Positions 36,006 to 45,464 of a stretch of 64,000 bases of DNA are shown here, one piece after another. A model generated the notes under the pieces. The model was not told where the DNA came from, did not search any database, and worked only from the letters and a program-made list of their open reading frames with translations. This DNA comes from Terribium retamae (lineage in GTDB: Bacteria; Pseudomonadota; Alphaproteobacteria; Rhizobiales; Rhizobiaceae): contig NZ_JAKREW010000007.1 in NCBI RefSeq assembly GCF_022347545.1, positions 1 through 64,000 on the forward strand, in the 5' to 3' direction. Position numbers and translations under genes: made by a program. How positions within the stretch are numbered: the stretch's first letter is position 1; every line of letters begins with the position of its first letter.

Positions 36006-36967
36006 GGCGCCAACTCCACGCGTCGGAGCGAGTAGAACGCGACAGCACCGGCGAGCACGACCCCCTGTACCAGCAGCTGGATGGGATACTGGTAATTCAG
36101 GATGGTCATCACATTGTTGATGACCGCAATGACCAGGATCGCCGCCGCTGTATCGGATGGCCGCCCCATGCCGCCGCTTAGACTGGTTCCGCCAAGGACG
36201 ACGGCCGTGAGTGCGGGAAACGCGTACCCGCCGATGGCGGATGGGTCGACGTTGCCGACAAGCGAGGCTATGAAGATGCCCGAGAGTGCGGCCAGCATTC
36301 CGGACAGGACAAAGGTCAGGGTGCCGGTCCATACCACGCGGATGCCGGCGCGCCGGGAGGCTTCCTCGTCGCCGCCGATACCATAGACGTGTCGGCCGAA
36401 CACAGTCCGGTCCATCACAACGGACAGCACCACGACCAGAACCACGAACAGGTAGACAGGCAACGGAATACCAAACAACTTGGCGTTTGCGAGCCCGGAA
36501 AAGCCGGCAGCCATGTTGTCGGTACGCACATGCTGCCCGGAAACACCTGCCAGCACCGCGCCGAACAGGAAGAACTGCATCCCAATGGTGGCGACGATCG
36601 AATTGGCCCGGGCTTTGTATACCACGAGACCATTGACGGCGCCGATAAAGGCTCCCGACATAAGGGGAAGGATGATAGCCAGGGCGATACTGGCTGGATC
36701 CGACGGACCGATGACCAACGCCATCACTGCCGCCATCATGACGATCGCGCCGGTGGAAAGGTCAAACTGCCCCCCGATGAGAACCACCGTCATTCCGAGC
36801 GCGACAATGCCGGTGACTACGCCCTGCTGCAGGACCGTCACCATATTGTAGGGGCTCAGGAAACGGTCCGAAATGAAAGCTGCGATGATGACGACCGCGA
36901 TCAGGACCATCCAGATCGGTGAGATGAAGCGGCCCAACAGGCGGCGGCGCTTGACCGAAGTGCTCAT
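36002..36967 (-). CDS. Sugar ABC importer permease (RbsC type)
   Basis: 321 residues with the RbsC-type pattern: GGQFDLSTGAIVMMAAVMAL, ANSIVATIGMQFFLFGAV and VVLGGTSLSGGMGRPSD. Forms a heterodimeric channel with the permease encoded next. Overlaps the ATPase stop by 4 bases. Confidence 0.92.
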   Translation of the reverse strand: MSTSVKRRRLLGRFISPIWMVLIAVVIIAAFISDRFLSPYNMVTVLQQGVVTGIVALGMTVVLIGGQFDLSTGAIVMMAAVMALVIGPSDPASIALAIILPLMSGAFIGAVNGLVVYKARANSIVATIGMQFFLFGAVLAGVSGQHVRTDNMAAGFSGLANAKLFGIPLPVYLFVVLVVVLSVVMDRTVFGRHVYGIGGDEEASRRAGIRVVWTGTLTFVLSGMLAALSGIFIASLVGNVDPSAIGGYAFPALTAVVLGGTSLSGGMGRPSDTAAAILVIAVINNVMTILNYQYPIQLLVQGVVLAGAVAFYSLRRVELAP

Positions 36968-37722
36968 TCCGCACGTCCTGCAGGCAGGCGGCGGCCGCGG
37001 ATGATCATATCCACCACTTCGTCTTCGCTGCTTTCACTGGGAACCACGGAGCCGACGATCTGCCCGCCCTTCAGCACCACGATACGGTCGGCAAGCTGCA
37101 TAACGTCGCGTACGTCATGGCTAATCAGCAGGATGCCGATGCCCTGCGCGCGCAAGCGCTTGATCAGTTCCGCGACCTGTGCCGTCTCATGGGGTCCGAG
37201 CGCGGCGGTCGGTTCATCCATGATCAGCAGGCGGACATCAAAGTGAATGGCACGGGCAATGGCGACCGCCTGACGCTGTCCGCCTGACATCTGGCGTACC
37301 GGGCGCTCGACATCCACCAAGTTGGGATTGAGCTCAATGAGTGCCTTGGCAGCTTCCCGAGCCATACGCTTCTTGTCGAGGAAGCCGAGGGTGGTTTTCA
37401 ACTCTCGCCCCAGGAAGAAATTGGCCGGGGCATCCAGATTGTCAGCAAGAGCCAGGGTTTGGTAAATCGTCTCGATGCCGTGATGACGCGCATCAACCGG
37501 CGAGCCGAACGTCGTCATCTGGCCGTTGACACGGATTTCCCCCGCCGTTGGCGGGAACACGCCGGAGAGAATCTGCACCAGGACGGACTTTCCCGCGCCG
37601 TTGTGGCCGACCAAGGCGACGACCTCCCCTGCCGCCACCGACAGGTCAACGCCTTTTAGCGCATGCACCCCGCCGAAGTGTTTTGTGATGCCTGTTAACT
37701 GAATGAACGGTACGTCAGCCAA
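36964..37722 (-). CDS. Sugar ABC importer ATP-binding protein (single-domain RbsA/FrcA type)
   Basis: 252 residues, one ATPase domain: Walker A GHNGAGKSV, signature MSGGQRQAV, Walker B LLIMDEP, His-loop LLISHD. Ribose-type importers often use a fused double-domain ATPase; this one corresponds to the single-domain FrcA kind. First gene of the minus-strand operon 37722-31053. Confidence 0.92.
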   Translation of the reverse strand: MADVPFIQLTGITKHFGGVHALKGVDLSVAAGEVVALVGHNGAGKSVLVQILSGVFPPTAGEIRVNGQMTTFGSPVDARHHGIETIYQTLALADNLDAPANFFLGRELKTTLGFLDKKRMAREAAKALIELNPNLVDVERPVRQMSGGQRQAVAIARAIHFDVRLLIMDEPTAALGPHETAQVAELIKRLRAQGIGILLISHDVRDVMQLADRIVVLKGGQIVGSVVPSESSEDEVVDMIIRGRRLPAGRAE

Positions 37723-37817
37723 CCTTTTCCCCCATGCAGGAACATTTTTCTATTCATAACAGGCTCACGCGTTAAATCAAGTTCATTGTTTTAATTTAAT
37801 CGGATATTCGAGGTGTC
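37723..37817. promoter_or_regulatory. Divergent promoter/operator between sugar operon and ROK repressor
   Basis: This 95-base gap is strikingly AT-rich. TTAAAT (37772-37777) mirrors ATTTAA (37794-37799), compatible with the AT-rich operators of NagC/XylR repressors. GAGGTGTC just before 37818 is the ribosome site of the regulator gene. Confidence 0.55.
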
Positions 37818-38969
37818 ATGTCCAACAGATCGATTCCAGAATCCAGCCAATTATCCGCGAACACTCCGGCGGATATGCGCAGCCATAACCGTCGCGTCAT
37901 CCTTCACGCCCTCAGGCTGCACGGGAGCTTGTCCCGAGCCGAACTCGCTCGCACCACGGGTCTGACGCCGCAGGCAGTTGCCAACATCGTGGAGGGTCTT
38001 GAGGCCGCAGGACTGGTGCGCCAAGCGGGCCGGCGAAGATCCAGCCGTGGCCAGCCGCCCATCGAGATCGAAATTTCCAAGGATGGCGGCTATGCCCTGG
38101 GCATACGTGTCGACGACAGTCATCTTCTTGCCGTTGCGGTCAATCTCGTCGGCGAAGTCATCGAGACACGGCGTGATGCCCGCCTTCCCCGGGATACCGG
38201 GGAATGGGTGGACTACGTGGCCGAGATCCACGTGGGTTTTGCAGAAAGGCACAATGTCGACAGGTGCCTTGGCGTCGGGATCGTGACGCCGGGCCCCTTT
38301 GACGTAGATTGGCCGGGAATCCCCTCTCCGGGCAGTGTTCGCGCGCTGCAAAGCCGGAACATCGTCGAGCGGATTGCGCTTCGCACCGGCGTGGACGTCT
38401 TTCTGGAAAACGATGCCACGGCGGCGGCGATCGGCGAGCGGCTCTACGGAGAGGCAAAGGATGTCAATAACTTCTTTTACGTCTTCGTTGGCGAAGGTGT
38501 TGGCGGTGGTATCGTGATCCGTGGCCAGCCTTACCGCGGCTTTCGCGGCAACGCAGGCGAGTTTGGTCATATCATCGTGGATCCTGCAGGACCGCAATGC
38601 TATTGTGGCAACAAGGGCTGCCTCGGCGAGTATCTTTCGCTCGCTTCTATGCGACAGTCGTTGGGGCCGGATTTCGATTTATCCGATGGCAACCACCCCG
38701 ATTTTACCCGATGGATCCTTCAAGCGGCCCAAGCCTTGTCCGTTGGGTTGGCAAGTGTCGAAAACCTGTTTGATCCGGAGATCGTGATCATTGGTGGAAC
38801 CGCCCCGACATGGATGCTCAACCGCCTGGTCGAAGCATTAGGAACTCTGCGCCCATCGGTTCGGCAGGACGGTGGCCAGCAGAGGCTTCGCCTGAGTAAA
38901 CTCGGTGAGGAAAGTGGAGCTCTCGGAGCTGCCGCGCTGCCCATTCTCGCAGCGACGAGTTCCGTCTAG
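37818..38969 (+). CDS. ROK-family transcriptional repressor (NagC/XylR type)
   Basis: 383 residues: N-terminal winged helix-turn-helix (about 20-75, LHGSLSRAELARTTGLTPQ then VANIVEGLEAAGLV), followed by a ROK sugar-binding domain with LENDATAAAIGE, GVGGGIVI and the zinc motif CYCGNKGCLGE. Unlike the kinase at 31053 it keeps the zinc cysteines but lacks the N-terminal ATP loop, as expected of a regulator. It is divergent from the sugar operon, which it most likely represses until the sugar or its phosphate binds. Confidence 0.92.
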   Translation: MSNRSIPESSQLSANTPADMRSHNRRVILHALRLHGSLSRAELARTTGLTPQAVANIVEGLEAAGLVRQAGRRRSSRGQPPIEIEISKDGGYALGIRVDDSHLLAVAVNLVGEVIETRRDARLPRDTGEWVDYVAEIHVGFAERHNVDRCLGVGIVTPGPFDVDWPGIPSPGSVRALQSRNIVERIALRTGVDVFLENDATAAAIGERLYGEAKDVNNFFYVFVGEGVGGGIVIRGQPYRGFRGNAGEFGHIIVDPAGPQCYCGNKGCLGEYLSLASMRQSLGPDFDLSDGNHPDFTRWILQAAQALSVGLASVENLFDPEIVIIGGTAPTWMLNRLVEALGTLRPSVRQDGGQQRLRLSKLGEESGALGAAALPILAATSSV

Positions 38970-39319
38970 ACGGGCAGCGCTGACGGTATGTGATCTCGGG
39001 GAGCGCCGACGCCGCAAATCATTCAATTCGAATGATCGCCACGGTCTCCGATCCTCGCAACAAATATTGACCAGTTGTCCCATATGGTTTTATGCCGCAA
39101 CCCTGTAGCCGCAAAGTTGACGTGTCCTGTTTCTGCAAAGCTGGAACGTCACACTCCCGGCTTCTCGATGCGCTGGTCAACATGAACGTGAGGAGGAACC
39201 TTAATTGCCTGCTGCTTGCGCTAATGACGTAGTGTCAAGCCCGGGGCCACTCAGAAGGAAGGGGGTGTTATCGCGGTAATCGTTGCGTCGTGCAGCGATC
39301 CCCGTAAGGTGATGTCACG
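38970..39319. other. Gene-free gap with an inverted repeat
   Basis: About 350 bases without a supported gene. ATCATTC (39018-39024) pairs perfectly with GAATGAT (39030-39036) about 50 bases after the ROK regulator stop, perhaps its transcript end. The remainder next to the IS6 remnant looks like insertion-sequence border DNA, but I could not assign it. Confidence 0.45.
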
Positions 39320-39742
39320 TTAACCTGAGGAGTCCACAATAAACCCTGCTTTGTTGATTTCAGGCGAGCACGCCCGCTGCGGCTTCCAAGCCGCCATAGC
39401 CTGAAGGCGGTGAAGGTGGGTGGCGAGGGCAGAACGCCGGGAATGGGGCGGAACGAACAGGTTTCTGACTGCTGAAAAAACCGGCGTGAACCGCTGCAGA
39501 CCTCATGTGGATCGAAAGCCCTGCATCATTCGCTCCCGCTTTCTCAGTGGGAGACGCGAATTCTCAGTCCTGTTGTTCAGGCCCTTGTGGGACCGGTGCT
39601 CGACCATTGGCATGACCTGCCTCCTGACCGCCCCATATGAGGGCAGTTTGTCGGTGATGATGCGCTTGGGTGCCCTGCCCTGCTCTTAATCAGCCGGGTC
39701 AGCAATCGCTTGGCCGCTTTGGTATCACGGTGGCAATGTTCG
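39320..39742 (-). pseudogene. IS6-family transposase, C-terminal remnant with frameshift and stop
   Basis: Minus-strand translation reads HRDTKAAKRLLTRLIK, then after a frame change near 39666 PKRIITDKLPSYGAVRRQ, VEHRSHKGLNNRTENSRLPL and RKRERMMQGFRST, then a TGA at 39505-39503 in the place of a Trp or Gly codon, then GLQRFTPVFSAVRNLFVPP to a stop at 39320. These are the signature blocks of IS6 (IS26/IS6100-like) transposases. The N-terminal third is missing here; a matching 5' end occurs at 45957-46090. Confidence 0.9.
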
Positions 39743-39814
39743 CCAAGGGGCAAGGGGGGACAGTCCGGCGATAGTGTCACTGCCGTCGCACGGATGCAGG
39801 GCGCAGGCGTTTCT

Positions 39815-39843
39815 CCCGCAGCCCGAACGATCCTACCTGCGGG
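39815..39843 (-). repeat. Hairpin right after the monooxygenase stop
   Basis: CCCGCAG (39815-39821) pairs perfectly with CTGCGGG (39837-39843), directly adjoining the stop codon of the flavin monooxygenase. It may end or protect the transcript; no T-run. Confidence 0.45.
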
Positions 39844-41178
39844 TCAGGCACGGGCGGGCCGCTCCAGCCCGAGATGGTCGCGCAGAGTATGGCCCTCATA
39901 GACCGTGCGGAAGAGCCCGCGCTCCTGCAGGACAGGGACAACGAGTTCGACGAATTCTGCAAGCGAGCCCGGCAGGTAAGGGAACATTAGAGTGTAGCCG
40001 TCCACCGCGCCGGAAACAAACCAGTCTTCCAGCTGGTCGGCGACCGCCCGCGGATCGCCGACGACAATCCGGTGGCCGGCACCGCTCGCCACGCGCTGGG
40101 TGACCTGCCGCAGGGTCAGATTGTCACGATCCGCCATGTCCTTCAGAAGCCGGTAGCGGCTCTGGATCCCAGTCACGGCACTAAGATCAAGCTCGGGGAA
40201 AGGACAGTCCGGAGGAAAACCCGAAAGATCGATGTTCAGCAACTCGGTGAGGAGCGCTGTGCCGGCATTTTCGCCGAGCAAGCCGTTCAGTTCGTCCTGC
40301 TTCCTCCTGGCTTCCTCGGTGGTCCGTCCTATGAAGACCAGCACGCCAGGCAGGAAGCGGATGGAATCGTCCGTCCGACCATTTTGCCGCGCAATGGCGC
40401 GGATCGCCGAGCTCACAGCCGCCGCCTCCTCGCGGGTCTGCGCGGCCAGAAACACCGCATCGGCCGTTCGCGCGGCAAATTCGCGTCCCGCGCGCGAGGT
40501 TCCCGCCTGGAAGAGAACGGGACGGCCTTGCGGTGAACGCGGCAGGTTGAGAGGTCCGCGAACGTTGAAGTAGGTTCCGACATGATCGATGGTGCGGATC
40601 TTCGTCCTGTCGGCATAGGCGCCGCTGTCCTTGTCGGCAATCAGGGCGTCGTCGCTCCAACTGTCCCACAGCTTCTTGGTAACCTCGACGAACTCCGTTG
40701 CGCGCGCGTAGCGCTCGTTGTGCGAGAGCTTCTGCGTGGCCTCGAAGTTGCGCGCTTCGGGTTCGCTTGCGGTGGTCACGATGTTCCACCCGATGCGGCC
40801 GCGGCTTAGGTGATCGAGCAGGCCGAACCGGCGAGCGATATTGAAGGGCTCGTTGTAGGAGGTCGACGCCGTTGCCGCCAAGCCCACCCGTTCGGTTGCA
40901 GCGGCCATAACCGGCAGCACGGTCAGGGGATCGATGCGAAACGGAACTTCCCAGATTGTCTGCTGCTCTGCCGACCGAGGCTCCGTCAGGGCAAGAATAT
41001 CGGCTAGGAACACGAGGTCGAAGAGGCCGCGTTCCGCAATCTGCGCCACGTTTTGATAAAAGGAAGGATCCAAGATGGCGTTGGTCGCCGCGAGCGGGTG
41101 ACGCCAGGAGGCAATGTGGTTTCCGGGCTGGCCGCAAAATGCTGCAAGGTGCATCTGTCGGGATTTGGGGATCGCCAT
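39844..41178 (-). CDS. LLM-class flavin monooxygenase (NtaA/SnaA/DszA/YtnJ family)
   Basis: 444 residues, the family's length. Diagnostic segments are FDLVFLADILAL near the N-terminus, STSYNEPFNIARRFGLLDHLS, GRIGWNIVTTASEPEARNF and PVLFQAGTSRAGREFAA. These enzymes use FMNH2 from a separate reductase to oxygenate nitrogen or sulfur compounds. The gene follows a polar amino-acid ABC importer with only 2 bases spacing; this pairing resembles the Bacillus ytm operon, whose YtnJ acts in breakdown of S-modified cysteine. No reductase gene is visible in this operon. A role in organosulfur use is inference. Confidence 0.88.
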   Translation of the reverse strand: MAIPKSRQMHLAAFCGQPGNHIASWRHPLAATNAILDPSFYQNVAQIAERGLFDLVFLADILALTEPRSAEQQTIWEVPFRIDPLTVLPVMAAATERVGLAATASTSYNEPFNIARRFGLLDHLSRGRIGWNIVTTASEPEARNFEATQKLSHNERYARATEFVEVTKKLWDSWSDDALIADKDSGAYADRTKIRTIDHVGTYFNVRGPLNLPRSPQGRPVLFQAGTSRAGREFAARTADAVFLAAQTREEAAAVSSAIRAIARQNGRTDDSIRFLPGVLVFIGRTTEEARRKQDELNGLLGENAGTALLTELLNIDLSGFPPDCPFPELDLSAVTGIQSRYRLLKDMADRDNLTLRQVTQRVASGAGHRIVVGDPRAVADQLEDWFVSGAVDGYTLMFPYLPGSLAEFVELVVPVLQERGLFRTVYEGHTLRDHLGLERPARA

Positions 41179-41180
41179 GT

Positions 41181-41945
41181 CTATACTCCAGTCAGGGGCG
41201 CCGTCTGAGAAGGCTGTCCGGCCGATTTTGCGACGTAGGCCGCAGAAAGCTGCGAGATGGCGGCCGTCAGCGCCTTGCAGGTCGTGTAATAAAAGAGCGT
41301 CACAAGCGAATAGATGAGCACCGGGTCGATGACGTGGTTGTTGACGAGGACTGCGGCCCGAAAGAAATCTTGAATGCCAAGGGGATAGAGAAGCGTGCTC
41401 AGCTTGTAGACAACGATGGAGGTGGTTCCGATGGCGGGGACCGCTGCTGGCAATGCCTGGGGCAAAATCACCTTTAAAATGCTTGCGCGGCGCGAAAGGC
41501 CGGTCGTGATTGCCGCATCCCACTGCAAGGGATCAACACCCGCCACCGCCCCACGCACGGCTTCGCAATAATAGGTGCTGGATATGCTCCCCAGCGCGAT
41601 TACCGCCGCCAGCTCGGGTGTAACCGTCAGTCCAAGCAGTTCGGGCAGTGCGAAATAACATCCAAGGATGATCAGTAGTGGCGGCAAGGCCTGAACAAGC
41701 ATCACAAGTGCACCGGCTAGAGTCCCCGGCCACCCGCCGACCAAGCGGCAGGAGGCAAGTAGCGAGCCGCCAATCAGGCCGATTGAAGCGCCGGCCAGGG
41801 AAAAATAGAACGTATTGATGATGGCTGTTAAGAAGAATTGTCTCGCTTGGGCCAGCGCTTCCCACCGGCTGGAATCGACGGTGATGGCAAGCAAGAGAAT
41901 GGCCGCAGCAATCGTTGCCGCTGGGATGAAGGATGGACGGGTCAT
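41181..41945 (-). CDS. Polar amino-acid ABC importer permease
   Basis: 254 residues with the His/Glu/Gln-type permease pattern: an N-terminal membrane helix, the segment SLAGASIGLIGGSLLASCRL, and the EAA loop AITTGLSRRASILKVILPQALP (residues about 144-165). Pairs with the permease encoded just upstream, which it overlaps by 4 bases. Confidence 0.9.
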   Translation of the reverse strand: MTRPSFIPAATIAAAILLLAITVDSSRWEALAQARQFFLTAIINTFYFSLAGASIGLIGGSLLASCRLVGGWPGTLAGALVMLVQALPPLLIILGCYFALPELLGLTVTPELAAVIALGSISSTYYCEAVRGAVAGVDPLQWDAAITTGLSRRASILKVILPQALPAAVPAIGTTSIVVYKLSTLLYPLGIQDFFRAAVLVNNHVIDPVLIYSLVTLFYYTTCKALTAAISQLSAAYVAKSAGQPSQTAPLTGV

Positions 41946-42568
41946 CGTGGTGACCCGCGCAGCTTGCCGCGCTCCCAGAACCAGCCGAGACTCATCAGCG
42001 GAAGGGTCAGGATTGCGTAAGCGACCGCGGCTGCGACGAATCCGTGCGTGTAGGCAAAGGTGCGGTTCTGGAAGGCTTCGACCGAGGCCGTCAGGTCAAA
42101 GACGCCAATGAGCGACACGGTCGATGAATTCTTGATGATTTCGACCGCTTGCAGCACGAGCGCGGGAGAAACTAACCGGAGCGCAACGGGGAGCCGGATC
42201 AGGAAAAAAGTGTGGGTGCGGGAAAGGCCGGTTGTCAGTGCGGCATCTTCCAACTCATGCGGCACCTCTTTCAGCCCGCCGTAGAGGATGGATGCCGCGA
42301 AAGCCGATTGGTGCAGCACAATGGCGATAACGGCGCACCAATTTGCATCGATCCTGATCAGGTAGAAGCAGACGAAGAGCTTTATCACCATTGGAACATT
42401 GATGCATACGTCGATCATCCAGGCGACGGCCCGCCAGCGCGCGGCAAGCCCAGTCGCAAGGCAAAGCGACAGGACGATCGCAAAGACGAGACTGACGAGA
42501 CTGAGCCAAAGTGTCGTCCCGAAAGCGGGGGCGAGCTGAACCGCGATATCGATGATCGTTTCGGTCAT
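41942..42568 (-). CDS. Polar amino-acid ABC importer permease
   Basis: 208 residues, five predicted membrane helices and the EAA loop ALTTGLSRTHTFFLIRLPVAL. Second permease of the importer whose binding protein lies upstream. Slightly short but complete. Followed directly (ATGA) by the other permease. Confidence 0.9.
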   Translation of the reverse strand: MTETIIDIAVQLAPAFGTTLWLSLVSLVFAIVLSLCLATGLAARWRAVAWMIDVCINVPMVIKLFVCFYLIRIDANWCAVIAIVLHQSAFAASILYGGLKEVPHELEDAALTTGLSRTHTFFLIRLPVALRLVSPALVLQAVEIIKNSSTVSLIGVFDLTASVEAFQNRTFAYTHGFVAAAVAYAILTLPLMSLGWFWERGKLRGSPR

Positions 42569-42663
42569 GGGCGGATTTCTTTTTGGCCGGCGGCTGGGCT
42601 ATGGCCGACCGACGACGTGCTGATGTGGCGGGCGCCGGCTACCGACGCCCGCTGGCTTTGGCG

Positions 42664-43485
42664 TTACTTCACAATGCCAGGCTGTAGGCCTCGGTCAGAC
42701 CACAGATTGAAATTCGGCTTGTAGCCGTAATTCTTGTTGTAAAGCTCGGCGAACTCACCGCTTGCCCAGAGCCCCTGAAGTGTCCAGTTCAGATAGTTGC
42801 GCCATTTGGAGTCGTTCTGGCGAAGGACGATCGCTTGAGGATCGGAGAAGAAGGCGTCGCCAACCTTGACCTCGTCGCCGAAGCGCTTTGCATAAGTGGA
42901 CGCGGAGAATCTGTTGAGCAGCACCGCATTGGTCTGCCCGGCCCGCAGCGCATTCACCGCGTCGTCATACTGCTCAAAGTAGGTTACATTGCCGTTTGGA
43001 ACCGCTGCCTTGAAAAGCTCGGCAGCGTAGTTGTTCTTAGTCGTCGAGACCGTTTTAGGCGGGCCATACTGGTGGATGTCGCCGCTGTCATCCTTGCGAA
43101 TGAGCGGAACGACGTAGTCCCAGTTGTAGACAATCGTAAAATCGACAACTTCCTCGCGCTCTCTCGTGGGCGTGGTCGATCCGAAAACCGCATCAATGTC
43201 ACCACGCTGGATAGTCGGAACCGCCTGCGTAATCGGCTTCAGTTCAAGTTTGACACCAAGCTTTTCCGCGACAGCCTTGGCAAGATCCGGAGCGAAACCG
43301 ACCGGCGCTCCGTCTATGCCGATACTTCCATGCGGCGGGGCGTCTGGTGCGATCCCGATGACCAGCGTTCCGCGCTCCTTGATGATGTCCAGAAGAGATT
43401 TCTGCTGTTCGGCCTTTGCTAGGTTTGGAGCGATCAATAGGGCAGCCATCAGAACGGCTTTCATCAGACGGTTTTTCATAAGCAT
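42664..43485 (-). CDS. Polar amino-acid ABC importer binding protein (SBP_bac_3)
   Basis: 273 residues: Sec signal peptide (about 1-25, ending NLAKA), then the family 3 fold with GTLVIGIAPDAPPHG, GFAPDLAKAVAEKLG and EREEVVDFTIVYNWD. Similar proteins bind glutamate, cystine or S-modified amino acids. The aspartate and arginine positions that bind the amino-acid backbone could not be assigned with certainty. Adjacent to its ATPase (14 bases downstream of that gene's stop). Confidence 0.9.
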   Translation of the reverse strand: MLMKNRLMKAVLMAALLIAPNLAKAEQQKSLLDIIKERGTLVIGIAPDAPPHGSIGIDGAPVGFAPDLAKAVAEKLGVKLELKPITQAVPTIQRGDIDAVFGSTTPTREREEVVDFTIVYNWDYVVPLIRKDDSGDIHQYGPPKTVSTTKNNYAAELFKAAVPNGNVTYFEQYDDAVNALRAGQTNAVLLNRFSASTYAKRFGDEVKVGDAFFSDPQAIVLRQNDSKWRNYLNWTLQGLWASGEFAELYNKNYGYKPNFNLWSDRGLQPGIVK

Positions 43486-43499
43486 CTCTACGTTTTCGA

Positions 43500-44249
43500 T
43501 TAGTGGTGGAGGACTTGGTCGAGGAACGTGCGGGCGCGCTGAGTCTGCGGCGCTTTGAAGAAGTTTCGGCTGTCCGAGAGTTCCACGATCTTGCCCTCGT
43601 CCATGAAGGCGACGCGGCGGGCGACCTCCCGGGCAAAACCGAGCTCATGCGTCACGACGACCATTGTCGTGCCTTCCAGGGCGAGGCGGCGCAGCACGTC
43701 CAGGACTTCGCGGATCCGCTCTGGATCAAGCGCTGATGTGGGCTCGTCCAGAAGCAAGACTTGCGGTTCGAGCGCCAGCGTACGCGCAATGGCAACACGT
43801 TGCTGCTGGCCGCCGGACAATGTTGCCGGGAGGGCCGTCGCTTTTGCTTCCATGCCAACGCGCGCCAGTTCCGCTAGAGATCGGTCCTCGGCCTCCTTAT
43901 GGCTGAGCCCGCGCGTCAGTCGAAGAGCGAGGGTGACATTCTGCAGTGCCGTCATGTGGGGATAGAGGGCGGGCTGCTGGAAGACGAAACCGATGCGCCC
44001 GAGGAGCGCTTTCGAGCGCAGGGCGCGCCGATCGACCTGCAGGCCTCCAAGCCGTACCTCACCCTTATCCGGGCGCTCTAGCCCCGCCATGATCCGCAAG
44101 AGAGTACTTTTTCCGGACCCGCTCGGTCCGCACAGGGCCAGCGTTTCTGCGGGCTTTACCTGCAGATCGACGTCCATGAGGACCGCCCACGCGCCATAGC
44201 TTTTCGAGATGTGAGTTGCCTGTAGAAAGCTTGTGACCGTCACATTCAT
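43500..44249 (-). CDS. Polar amino-acid ABC importer ATP-binding protein (GlnQ type)
   Basis: 249 residues from the ATG at 44249; a longer upstream frame lacks similarity. Walker A GPSGSGKST, Q-loop VFQQPALYPHM, signature LSGGQQQRV, Walker B LLLDEP and VVTHELGFA are all present. First gene of the importer-monooxygenase operon, 44249-39844. Upstream 44250-44514 contains no gene and should hold its promoter. Confidence 0.92.
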   Translation of the reverse strand: MNVTVTSFLQATHISKSYGAWAVLMDVDLQVKPAETLALCGPSGSGKSTLLRIMAGLERPDKGEVRLGGLQVDRRALRSKALLGRIGFVFQQPALYPHMTALQNVTLALRLTRGLSHKEAEDRSLAELARVGMEAKATALPATLSGGQQQRVAIARTLALEPQVLLLDEPTSALDPERIREVLDVLRRLALEGTTMVVVTHELGFAREVARRVAFMDEGKIVELSDSRNFFKAPQTQRARTFLDQVLHH

Positions 44250-44514
44250 CGTGGGTGAACTGTCGTTGGAATTGCGACGATGAGTACGGCACCGACCAGT
44301 TTGCGATGCGACATTCCGGGACCACCTCTCATCAAATACCGCGCCGAGACGTCCTGGATCGGGCCCGACCAGGACGCAGCAGACAATATCTACTATATCT
44401 ATAGAAATTCGGAGAAAGAGCCCCAACGTTCTGAAACTCGCTTTGTGGTGGGAAAATCATGTCTTTCCGTGTCGGCTTTTTGGAAATGAAGGCATGTCGG
44501 GACTTTGCAGCAAG

Positions 44515-44726
44515 ACAGCTCTGCGGAAAATCTCCATAAATAAGGCCTGAGGCATCGACGCATGCCGCGATGCCGCCAGCAATTCCAGCGGGTCGTGTTC
44601 GACCCAGCCCGGTTGCGGGTAATGCTGCGCGTGGCGGGCGGAATGCGCGATCCGATAGTGGCCTTCGGTCGTGGCGACCAGCACGCGGGTCGAGATCGCC
44701 CCTTGAGCGATCTCTGCGATGCGCAT
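44515..44726 (-). pseudogene. FGGY-kinase (glycerol-kinase-like) N-terminal fragment
   Basis: The minus-strand frame reads QGAISTRVLV then HAQHYPQPGWVEHDPLELL, the start of FGGY carbohydrate kinases (glycerol kinase has QGTTS and PQPGWVEHD). After about 65 residues similarity stops, and nothing of the remaining 430 residues exists nearby. The DQGTT phosphate loop is already altered. A dead remnant left by deletion or rearrangement. Confidence 0.75.
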
Positions 44727-44837
44727 CCCGCCCAGCGGCGTGGTTCAAACAGAACATACCGAGACGAGAGAAGCGGCTTTGACACTGGCCGCCCACGCTG
44801 CCAACACTGACCCGTATCTAACTGGAGATGTGAACTC

Positions 44838-45419
44838 ATGCCGCAACTGGCCCAAACCCCGATCAGCCGCTACCCCGTGCCTGAGCTTGACGCGATACCA
44901 GAGGACATCCGCACCCGCATCCTCAAGGTGCAGGAGAAATCCGGCTTTATTCCCAACGTCTTCCTTATGCTCGCTTACCGCCCGGACGAGTTCCGCGCCT
45001 TTATGGCTTACCACGACGCCCTGATGGATAAAGAAGGCGGAATCACCCCAGCCGAGCGCGAGATGATTGTGGTCGCGACCTCAGCGGCCAACCAGTGCCA
45101 GTATTGCATCATTGCCCACGGTGCGATCCTGCGTATCCGCGCCAAAAACCCCCTGATTGCCGATCAAGTCGCAGGCAACTACCGCAAGGCGGACATCACG
45201 CCGCGCCAACGAGCCATGCTGGACTTTGCCATGAAGGTTTCGCAGCAGGCTCAGACGGTAGACGAGGCTGACAGCGTGGTGCTACGCGAGCATGGGTTCA
45301 GCGATGATGAGATTTGGGATATCGCGGCCATTGCCGCTTTCTTCGGCATGTCGAACCGTTTGGCCAATTTCACTGGTCTGCGCCCCAATGACGAGTTCTA
45401 TACACTTGGTCGCAGTTGA
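44838..45419 (+). CDS. AhpD-like peroxidase-related enzyme (carboxymuconolactone decarboxylase family)
   Basis: 193 residues. The AhpD-type active site is intact: Glu74, Cys87 and Cys90 (QCQYC) and His94, with the usual helical frame (EFRAFMAYHDALM). Such proteins reduce hydroperoxides or act as thiol-dependent redox partners. A GGAGATG box precedes the ATG. It is the only plus-strand gene here and may support the neighbouring flavin monooxygenase against peroxide, or be independent. Confidence 0.88.
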   Translation: MPQLAQTPISRYPVPELDAIPEDIRTRILKVQEKSGFIPNVFLMLAYRPDEFRAFMAYHDALMDKEGGITPAEREMIVVATSAANQCQYCIIAHGAILRIRAKNPLIADQVAGNYRKADITPRQRAMLDFAMKVSQQAQTVDEADSVVLREHGFSDDEIWDIAAIAAFFGMSNRLANFTGLRPNDEFYTLGRS

Positions 45420-45464
45420 AGACCTGTTCGTCGGCTCAGATGGGTAACCTTCTCGCTGATGGCT

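Noticed and set aside
35011..36048. Long minus-strand frame overlapping the RbsC-type permeases
   Set aside because: Basic, Arg/His-rich translation typical of a frame-shifted shadow; the permease frame has proper membrane helices.
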